From Phoronis australis (Eukaryota > Phoronida > Phoronidae), in assembly GCA_002633005.1 (NCBI GenBank), contig NMRA01000005.1, forward strand, positions 155,941 through 192,669: DNA of 36,729 nt, given 5' to 3'. The number at the start of each line of letters is the position of its first letter. Position 1 is the stretch's first letter. A program made the position numbers and the translations under genes. The notes under the pieces were generated by a model. It had not been told where the DNA came from. It ran no database searches and worked only from the letters and a program-made list of their open reading frames with translations. Positions 29,744-36,729 of this stretch are shown piece by piece.

Positions 29744-30249
29744 TTCACAGCATGGGGACGGTTGTTAGGCGTCACCATACTTTCAGTCCCGAAAGGCAGT
29801 GGCACCTAGAAATGACCGTCGTCTTGTTGAACCAACAGCTCAACAATATTCATAAAACGCTGATCGTCTCTGGAAGGTCAGCGTTCGTGAGGAACATTAC
29901 CCAAACAGCATCCTTTGAAACCAGACGCCAAGACATTCAAGAATTACCTTGGTTCCGGAAGCAGTTCTTCTTTGACAACTTCAGTAGCCTAAATACCATA
30001 ACACTCTTGGCGACGCGAGACTTGGTAATTCGAAGTGACGCTCACTGGGCCGTTAACCGTCCAACCATGATGTAACAGCATAGCTTACGGACCATCATCA
30101 CAGGCGGGGACAACCTTGAGTGATTGAAGGGCAGTAGCACAACTAGATTCGGTCAGCAGCCCAACACCGTGGTCTTAAAAATAAGGAGGAATTAGTGGAG
30201 CAATGTCACTAAGGTGACGTATACAAGACACGGCATCTGACCTAGGGAC
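29744..30249 (-). other. Degraded protease-RT linker of the BEL element
   Basis: Broken frames on the minus strand, corresponding to the spacer between protease and RT. A plus-strand 115-codon frame here lacks similarity and is antisense to the element, so it is not called. Confidence 0.5.
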
Positions 30250-30744
30250 TCAAGAGTGACCAACAGGAATTTCGTCCCTTATGTAAGCTTTACGGATAAC
30301 AATAGCATTCTCACCATTGATGTTTGTAACCTCTAAGTCGCGAATGATAGATGACCTGATTAAACTGCTGCCGTGCATCCTTTGTAGCTCCAAGTTCACT
30401 TCTGAGGCGGAGGCGTTCAAATCATTCTTGAATACGTCTGTAAGGAAACAACCACTACTACCATTATCATAAACGACATATGTTAGAACAGAGTTGTTGT
30501 TCCCTAACTGCCGCACCCTCACTGGCAATATGGCATGGAATATGACCTTGCTTTCAGAATCGTTTAGATGATATATGCTATCGAGAAGTTTTTCTTCTAA
30601 TATCTTTCGTTGTGTGTTGGCATTGAACCCATCCACGTGTAAAGATGTAAGATGTATTTGCAAACAACTTTGCACTGGCGCTTTTGGAAGCACCCCTCTG
30701 ACACATGGCCACTCTGAAAACATGCTAAACATAACCTTTTTCAA
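30250..30744 (-). pseudogene. BEL/Pao aspartic protease region
   Basis: The frame contains VVYDNGSSGCFL, the active-site strand of the retropepsin-like BEL protease (usual D-[ST]-G-[SA]); here Asn replaces Ser/Thr after the catalytic Asp. The typical block before it is present (ILPVRVRQ then a loop), as is downstream ITNINGENAI-like sequence. The frame opens only by TTG, since its true N-terminus is in another frame. Confidence 0.78.
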
Positions 30745-31371
30745 ACAAAGACTTCCGTCGCTCTTCGACTCTTAACTGAGGAAAGTTTGAAGTCGTCAAT
30801 GTCATGCATTTGAAGGCAATATATACAAATGCAGTCATTGTTGTTACAAGTCACTTCATCACTAGTTGTCGCAAGGTTAGCACTTCCTTGTTTCGACGGC
30901 TGCGGGTGGGATCCACCTGACTTCACACCAGTGACAAAACTGTTTTAGTCTTCGTTAACTCACTGGTTAGTTTGCATTTGTTCAACGCCTCCTTGCCAAA
31001 TGCTGGGCCGTTAGCCGCTTCGAAAGCTCCGACAACGAAGTGGCACCAATCGACAAACAAAGTGGTCTGTCCCCGAGCACGCATTTTGACGGCAGTTTCC
31101 GCCATCTGTTCTGCAACTACGTTGGTAACTTCTGGAGAATCGCTTGCAGATTTGGAGTATGGTCAAGTACGACAAGGTCTGGCACCATCTTTCTTGCTTC
31201 TTCACATTGTGCAAAGAAAGTAGCAAAACGCTTTAACTCTGTAGAGTCGGCTGGTTTTATCGTCGGCCAAGATGCTATACGATTAACATACCACATACCA
31301 ACTTTGTAGGGATTTCCGTATTCTTTCTCTAGCAGAGTACACGCTTGTTTGTAGCCTTCATCCTTGTCCAT
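30741..31371 (-). pseudogene. BEL/Pao gag: conserved region and zinc knuckle
   Basis: LEKEYGNPYKVGMWYVNRI and the following W-P-T-I-K ... LKRFATFFAQCEEA are diagnostic for the gag-associated region of BEL elements. After frame changes the knuckle CICIYCLQMHDIDDF appears (C-x2-C-x3-H, terminal Cys not seen), followed by a S-V-K-S-R-R basic stretch. Confidence 0.8.
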
Positions 31372-31515
31372 GTAGAGTCATCCAGTTATTAGCTATTTTG
31401 TATCAACGTCAAGAAATTGGTACAGATAGAACAACCGACCACTGGGATTGGCCGCCTATGAAGCAATCTGCGAATCGAAAGACACAACAAACGTACGGTA
31501 AGCTTTAGGGTCGCT

Positions 31516-32240
31516 TTAAAATCTGACAGACTTCAGTTGGAGTAGACGCATCGCTGACATCAGCTGGGAGCAGGGGATTTTTGCACATACATGAGGTGGG
31601 TTGGGCGTCGAACTACAGTGCTGGACGTAAGATGTAATGCCGTCACACTCAGCTGGCTCTACAAGTGAAACATGACCGGTAGAGACGGAAAAAGTCATCG
31701 AAGAGGGCTTCACCAACTTTAACGTTATTGAAAGCAAGGTCATAGAGTCTGCGTTTAAAACGTCCTCCCCAGCTTTAGCCTTTACAAGTTTCACGTTAAA
31801 TGCAGACATCATCTGATGTTTTTTCAATTCATGTTCACACTATATCTGTTCTTGTTTCAGCTTTTGTTCACACTTTAGCTGTTGTTGATGTTGTTTAAGT
31901 GCCTCTTCCTCTGCCAAGCTCTGCTCCATTAATGCTTTCTCAGCTTCCAAAGTAGCACTTTGAATATTTGCCTTCAGTATAGACAACTTGGAACTCCTCG
32001 TACTTGACTGGTAACTGGAAGATTTAGCAGATTTAAACATTGATATCTGAGACACGGATTCCATAACGTCCCGAGAGTAAATCTCAGTTTCTCCGATCCA
32101 CGACACCACACTCTATCTAAACAAATCAAAATCGTCCATCTTTGATGAGAATTTCGCTTTAAGCAACTGCTTACTACTGACATGTTTCAAAACTAATAAG
32201 TAGTGTTCATAAGCATCAACAAAAGACTTGATGTTACTGT
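31516..32240 (-). pseudogene. BEL/Pao gag: coiled-coil region
   Basis: Minus-strand frames give an amphipathic N-terminal segment (SFVDAYEHYLLVLKH), a Ser-rich linker and a Glu/Gln/Lys coiled coil (AEKALMEQSLAEEEALKQHQ). Two TAG stops (near 32114 and 31840) interrupt an otherwise continuous reading. Confidence 0.68.
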
Positions 32241-32242
32241 CC

Positions 32243-32398
32243 AGGGCCCAGTTGCATAAAAGTTATACGCTGTATAGCAACAATGATGTCGCATTATCAC
32301 GCGGCACGTTGTTACTATTGAACAATGCACCTGTTGTCATGCAACAATCAAATTTATCCAGCGGATAACTTTGAAGTTTTATGCAATCCAGCCCTATT
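32243..32398. mobile_element. 155-bp MITE inserted in the BEL gag
   Basis: The left end AGGGCCCAGTTGCATAAAAG...TTATACGCTG pairs with the reverse complement of the right end (CAGCGGATAAC...TTTTATGCAATCCAGCCCTA). On either side BEL gag coding sequence can be read on the minus strand, so the insertion is younger than the BEL copy. Confidence 0.82.
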
Positions 32399-32550
32399 CT
32401 ATAAGAGCGTTTTATCACTATACGATGACTATCAGAGCTCTTCATTAAATGTTTAAGCTTGTTTGTAAGTTTAGTCACTAAGGCTTGTGTCTTAGCCTGG
32501 CGAGCCGTTGCTTGTTTACAGGAAGCTGTTGTCACTGTACTATAATGTCG
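32399..32550 (-). pseudogene. BEL/Pao gag N-terminal fragment beyond the MITE
   Basis: A Lys/Thr-rich segment (ARQAKTQALVTKLTNKLKHL) typical of the start of BEL gag. Only a GTG lies at the reported frame start; the original start codon upstream was not identified. Confidence 0.5.
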
Positions 32551-32559
32551 CTTCCTGTT

Positions 32560-33189
32560 GGCGACTTGTTATTGATAGCTGGTCCCTCAGCAACTGACGT
32601 CATGATAACGTTATTTGAACACTGTAGGTCTACTGTAACTTCACAAGACACAATAGAAGTGACTCACAGTAGCACTCATACGTATGGAGTCTATTCTGTA
32701 GTGAACCTCCCCGAGCTGGCTTTACTGGTACTGAGAACTTACGTCAGCCAAGGAATTTTCCATGTTTTCTATCACTCCAAAGTTCTCAAAATTCAAACGT
32801 CTTTCTTCTATTGTAAACAATATATCTTTCTTCTACTGCAAGCAACACGCCTTTCTTCCACAGCAAACAATACGTCTTTCCTTTACTGCAAGCAACACGT
32901 CTTTCTTACACTGCAGCCAGCAGGGAAAGAGACAGAACTCGAGGTCCCCACGGACCACCAGAATAGCACAAGGAGGTCCTGAATGGCCAAAACAATAGAC
33001 CAATTAGCCACAAGAGGGGTTTAAGTAGCAACCAATTAGGCGATCATAACCAACATGACCTAACAGGTCAGAGGTCACATACCTGTCAGTCCCAGTGTTC
33101 ACGACACTCCTCTCTTCCCTAATTAAAGGACGAATTCCTGACAACCCAAATGCAAGCAAAAACAAAAACAAAAACAAAAAACCCAGACA
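32560..33189 (-). mobile_element. Probable LTR, minus orientation
   Basis: On the minus strand a polypurine-type tract (T9 G9 AGAA, 33190-33211) is followed directly by TGTCTGGG, the usual start of an LTR. The body runs toward the BEL gag, and a ...AACA with CGCCAACAGGAAG lies near 32555-32570 where an LTR end and primer site would be expected. The right boundary is uncertain. If correct, it is the 5' LTR of the BEL copy. Confidence 0.42.
32801..32925. repeat. 25-bp minisatellite, five units
   Basis: Units start CTTTCTT at 32801, 32826, 32851, 32876 and 32901 exactly 25 bp apart, e.g. CTTTCTTCTACTGCAAGCAA plus CACG(C/T). Because 25 is not a multiple of three, open frames across it are accidental. 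It lies inside the probable LTR. Confidence 0.93.
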
Positions 33190-33211
33190 TTCTCCCCCCC
33201 CCAAAAAAAAA
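33152..33211. repeat. (CAAAAA)n and poly-C/poly-A tract
   Basis: CAAAAACAAAAACAAAAAC at 33158-33181, then C9A9 at 33194-33211. Confidence 0.88.
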
Positions 33212-33669
33212 CTCTGGTGATAACCAAAGTGAGCCCAGTCCTGTAAGGACTGCAAAATAAACAACCTTTCAAACCACATCAAAACACATCCCCAGAAACT
33301 CTGTCCTCCAATGACTAGAAACGCAATTAAAACGACCTATCTCTTCCCACAGCATCAAATACATCCTATTCCATAGTTTTTAATGCTAGGTCCTTAACTT
33401 AACGAACTTTTTCGCTGTCACTGTTAATAACAGGAACAAATAACAGTGAGTAAAAACGACCTGAGCAGAAACAACCCTACATAGGTTCACAAATTCAATA
33501 AACCCTTTTGCTGTTCCTAACAGGAACAAATACAGTTTTCCTAACTACTGGGGGCGAGGACGGGAATATGCCCGACAACAATCAGAGGCCAGGGTACGAA
33601 AATGTTCAAAATCCGGATCCCCCAAGCGACATTCAAAAGGCGGAGGGGCCCTCTCACTCTGGGCCACCT

Positions 33670-34076
33670 GGTCTAGGATATATAAAAAGGCTGTCCTCCC
33701 TGAAAACGATCTTGCAAGGATAACAAAAATGTCATACTCCGTCTGGCTAAGTCTTCTGTAGGCTCCAAACGGACGTCTGGGATATGGGCCAGGTAGGCAT
33801 GCATTTTAACAAAGTTGAATCGTGCCATACAACGAAGTCACTTCTGAAAAACCCTTCTCTTGCTACTAGACTCCGTGAAAGAGTGACTCTCCTTGTGAAT
33901 GCACTCCGGCAATTTGAATGATTTTTCATAATGGAACTTTTCTGCTTCCACCACGGTATCTTGAGAGTCCGCCTAAGGCTCCTCTAACTCCATGGCCTTA
34001 CAGACCCCCACCAGCTCCTTGGAAACAGCTTCCATAGGCTTCTGGGGAACAGCTTCCTTAGGCTCCTGGGGATCAA
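33670..34076 (-). CDS. Unrecognised minus-strand coding-like stretch, broken
   Basis: Minus-strand reading gives an 8-residue-type repeat (PKEAVPQKPMEAVSKE, from about 34070), a TAG at 33973-33975, then other frames including a segment with MHAYLAHIPDV and DLARRSMTFLLSLQDRF ending at TAG near 33676. It is upstream, in transcription sense, of the polypurine tract at 33190-33211, so it could be the 3' part of another LTR element. No domain recognised. Confidence 0.3.
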
Positions 34077-34349
34077 CTAGAACAGTTTTTATGGCCAGTT
34101 GTTATTTTTTAGTTAGGAGTTTGATTTCTGCCAATCAGCTATGATTTGTAGCAGTACATTTGACCCATTCCTTGAAAATAAGGAATAATGTAACAAAACA
34201 AAACAGCAAGTGTTGCAAAAGTTACAAAGCATAGCCTTTTATTCAAAATGACGTGATTTCTAATAAACTTTAATGTAGGGTGCCTTTTATTTAAATACTA
34301 GAGCTAACCCATGAGGTGACCAGCAGTTTGGAAGCCGAGTGACGTGACG

Positions 34350-34686
34350 GAGACAAACAGTGCGCCCCCCGCCGTTCGACATCTCCTCGGTGCCCTGCTC
34401 GGTCGATAAGGGCTTCTTCGTGCACCCTCGGTCAGTAGCTGTGTGATCCGCCTCCCCACTCCCCGGTTAACAGTTGCCTGCCCCCTCAGTGGTCGACACC
34501 TGTTTGTCCCCCTTCCCCTCCTGTCGTTACCTAACGCTCCCCCTTCCGATATCTATTTGGCGCCCCTACCTCCGGTTTCCACTTGTTTGGTAACCCGTGC
34601 ACTCATCTTGGGCCTTCCCGGCCACCCTCCTTCTGCTGGCGCCTGGGAGCAGCTGCCCTTTACTCAACCCAACTTGCTACGCCACT
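34350..34686 (-). repeat. GC-rich degenerate tandem repeat ending in a hAT-like terminus
   Basis: On the minus strand the region begins CAGTGGCGTAGCAAG (34686), a common hAT-type terminus, and then shows degenerate units of about 30-34 bp (ACAGGTGTCGACCACTGAGG, ACTGTTAACCGGGGAGTGGG, ACAGCTACTGACCGAGGGTG). GC content is far above the surroundings. The other terminus was not identified. Plus-strand Pro-rich frames across it are by-products. Confidence 0.55.
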
Positions 34687-34945
34687 GATCTTGTGCGAGT
34701 CGAGAAAATCTCATTAAGCTCATTGAACATACCAAGCAGGACCCAAAGCCCACCCCTCAAGCTGTAATGGGCTATTCCGTAAGGCAAGGGATCAACAGGC
34801 GAGATCTAACGTCAACTTGATAAAAAGCCCACAAAGTTTGCGGCTTCCTATATGGTGTAAACGGCGTTGCAAATACAATTGTTCACGACGGCACGTAGAT
34901 GCGCAGTCAGTTTTATGAAACTTAGTCGCACAAAGCAAAACACCC

Positions 34946-35178
34946 AGTAGCTAGCCAGCTAGCTGTATGAAGACTGTCGTCAAAATGCAGCTCGGTACCA
35001 CTGTGTTTCTTTCTTCCGTAGACCCCAAAATTGCACACAGCGAGGGTAGTTCTGCTCGCCACCTCGCCGTGAAACTTGGATCAACATGTAGAGCTAAAGA
35101 CCGGACGGGGTGCATGCAAAATCTAGGAATCAACCGACACCCCCCTTACCCGTTACAACCGTTTAAGTGAAAAACAAT
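34946..35178 (+). repeat. Dispersed repeat R1, copy 2
   Basis: Matches 15555-15797 in order: AGCTAGCTGTATG, GTCGTCAAAATGCAGCT, GGTACCACTGTGT, GGGTAGTTCTGCTCG, GGGTGCATGCAAAATCTAGG, CGTTTAAGTGAAAAACAAT. Confidence 0.75.
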
Positions 35179-35940
35179 GCAACAAACGTCATTTTTGACG
35201 TCAAAGATTTTTATTTCGTAACAAATGCATATATTTCGTCATCAGCTTACCCCACAACTTGCATTCTACCAAACATGGCGCCATTTGCATCTATCCCGCA
35301 ATGCCTCATCGGTGAGGTGCAGTGACACCTACTGATGAATAGGAACAACGTACAGCGGGAAAGTGTGGCCCATCGCGAATCACATGATATGCAATGCATT
35401 TTGTACCTTTTCTTAATTCAAGCATATATTATAGACAACAGATTCGCAACTCCGACATTTTCTTCCGTGCTTTCCAAGAGGAGGCGACACTCTCCTAAAT
35501 TATGTGGTGCAGTTTGTATTTTGACGGGGAAATTCTCGCATCTACTTTACAGTCAAGTTCAACGAAAAAAAAAATAAATTCGGCATTGAAACGCTGTTCA
35601 AAGTATTCGAATAGTGAAACTGTGGGTATCGTGAGTACCTTTGGCAATGCTACTGGTAAGTAATTACAAAATTCAAACTTCTGTGCCAACTGGTTATGTC
35701 GTCTGTTTGCACAATTGCAGCATAATTATCAGACAGCTTGTGATTCATGGTTCACATACTGAGAAAACTACGAAAGCATATTAATTTTGTGCACAAATTC
35801 TAAGAAGTACCTGTGAATGCAAAAGATACTCACATAACGTTTTTGTTTCAGAAAATTATTAATTTTGTTCGGATTAAAAATGAGCCTCCGCAACGATTTC
35901 AATGGTTTAACCTTTGCATGTTTGTAATTTAACATTCTCA
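35179..35940. other. No gene recognised; possible promoter motifs
   Basis: AACATGGCGCC (35272, YY1-like) directly followed by ATTTGCAT (35283-35290, octamer motif) and CCCGCAATGCC. Such clusters occur in animal promoters, but no first exon is evident. Confidence 0.35.
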
Positions 35941-35943
35941 AGT

Positions 35944-36048
35944 GAACAGTTCTTCTGGGAAGTGTTAAGTGGCCCTTAAAAGGGCCGTTGGCTGCACTGC
36001 TCATGAGCCTTAGGTATAGCGTGAAATGATTTTTAAAAGAACTGTTCA
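35944..36048. repeat. 11-bp inverted repeat around the stem-loop
   Basis: GAACAGTTCTT (35944-35954) and AAGAACTGTTC (36038-36048) are exact reverse complements bracketing 105 bp. They might mark a small mobile unit that includes the stem-loop. Confidence 0.6.
35971..35986 (-). promoter_or_regulatory. Histone-type 3' stem-loop
   Basis: The minus strand reads AAC-GGCCCTTTTAAGGGCC-ACT. This fits the metazoan histone mRNA consensus GGCYCT-TTTM-AGRGCC at every position, with the usual AAC before it and AC after it. A purine-rich CAGAAGAAC follows about 15 nt downstream, where the U7 site would lie. No histone C-terminus precedes it. Confidence 0.5.
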
Positions 36049-36729
36049 ATAACTCAACATAAATCACACAGTATACCGTGCTCACTCAAGTCCTGAAGGT
36101 CTTTTTCATCAGGGAAGGTTGGATGTAAACAGAGAAGATGACAATATCGATGATAGTTGTAACACCTTAAATAGATGTTACCGTTCACCAACGTTATCAC
36201 GAACCCTGTCTCGTTCAGTTCTTGTTCCTGGATCCACAAGTAAACCTGAACTGTAGGGAAAAAAGACAACAATGCGAATCAAATTTCGAAAATCATCGCC
36301 TTCGTACGATTTCGTGTTGCTGTCGCCAGACCATAGACTATAGTACATGGCCCGCCAACTCCGTATACTTTCAATGGACGAAATCTGTGAGCTCACGCAC
36401 AAGCCCTTAGGAGGCACAGAACAGTTCTCACTGGGTTTTGCCTAGCAAAACACACATCACTTGATTTGTAACCTTTTCTTCACTCTGTCAAAAACAGGAT
36501 GCAAAGAATGGCATGTTTTCAATTATTTCACATAAAAAGCCAAGCAGATGAGCACAGAAACTATATTCTTTCTTGTATTTTTGACCTTTTCATTCCCACT
36601 GAAAACCAAGCTAGACTAAGAAAAATAAGGGCAAAAATGCAAAATCGGCACTTTTCACCCGAAAAACACCACTTCCCTGCCGATGCACGACTAAAACCAA
36701 CATTAGAGTCTGAAAGCAAATTTCCTACC
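36049..36729. other. No confirmed gene; possible minus-strand exon
   Basis: At about 36182-36258 (minus) an acceptor CTTTTTTCCCTACAG and a donor G|GTAACA bound a 77-nt open segment (VYLWIQEQELNETGFVITLV). It is unsupported by any partner exon. The rest shows nothing I can name. Confidence 0.25.

Larger units (their letters stand above)
28045..32560 (-). mobile_element. BEL/Pao LTR retrotransposon, degenerate, 3'-truncated
   Basis: Domains appear on the minus strand in BEL/Pao order: gag coiled coil (about 32530-31840), conserved gag region (31371-30930), zinc knuckle (30926-30741), protease (30744-30250), reverse transcriptase (29743-28762) and RNase H (28602-28045). Frameshifts and in-frame stops separate them. 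No integrase or 3' LTR was found below 28045. A MITE (32243-32398) interrupts gag. A probable LTR lies upstream at 32560-33189. Confidence 0.88.

Noticed and set aside
28267-31309. Plus-strand frames of 66-115 codons
   Set aside because: They are antisense to recognised BEL/Pao domains.
32485-32998. Plus-strand 165- and 78-codon frames with repeated Phe/Tyr/Cys segments
   Set aside because: Produced by the 25-bp minisatellite; the period is not a multiple of three and the region reads as LTR on the other strand.
34443-34688. Proline-rich 81-codon frame
   Set aside because: A by-product of the C-rich degenerate tandem repeat; no domain.
35971-36417. A histone gene belonging to the 3' stem-loop
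   Set aside because: No histone H1, H2A, H2B, H3 or H4 C-terminal sequence can be read upstream on the minus strand in any frame.

Overview
The window looks like nuclear DNA of an invertebrate animal: AT-rich, gene-poor, with spliceosomal GT...AG signals, broken metazoan-type retroelements (CR1/Jockey-like non-LTR, Ty3/gypsy, BEL/Pao) and many miniature inverted-repeat elements. The species cannot be fixed from the sequence. A marine invertebrate (cnidarian, lophotrochozoan or invertebrate deuterostome) is a guess from the repertoire, mainly the P2X7-tail-like gene family and the LRR-Ig receptor. Nothing prokaryotic was seen (no operons, rRNA or CRISPR).

Layout. 1-1535: 3' part of a non-LTR retrotransposon, open from the first base. 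3285-5003 (minus): a split gene whose exons fit by splice phase and encode a protein related to the C-terminal 'ballast' domain of P2X7 receptors; it carries an in-frame stop. A further exon at 5177-5341 may or may not belong. 7771-9405: a 1.6 kb element with 15-bp inverted ends between two TTAA tetranucleotides; it holds a first-exon-like ORF. 10.8-16.2 kb: a graveyard of MITEs, with nested insertions and at least four copies of one hAT-like family. Among these lies a candidate minus-strand exon (14863-14987). 17859-18004: a candidate terminal exon. 19553-19855: another MITE with internal tandem repeats.

21.5-25.25 kb: the only intact long gene, a 939-residue single-pass LRR-Ig membrane protein in one uninterrupted coding exon, preceded by a decayed tandem copy of its own 5' end. 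25.37-25.99 kb: a compound inverted-repeat element. 26.4-27.46 kb: an internally deleted Ty3/gypsy copy. 28.05-33.2 kb (minus): a degenerate BEL/Pao element (gag, zinc knuckle, protease, RT, RNase H), its gag split by a 155-bp MITE, with a probable LTR upstream. 33.2-34.7 kb: unrecognised minus-strand open stretches and a GC-rich degenerate tandem repeat. 35.97 kb: a perfect match to the core of the metazoan histone 3' stem-loop on the minus strand, with no histone gene beside it.

The genes do not form a pathway. The LRR-Ig receptor is probably a live host gene; the P2X7-tail-like gene is probably decaying; most of the rest is transposon debris. Many short open frames here begin only with GTG or TTG and were not accepted as genes.
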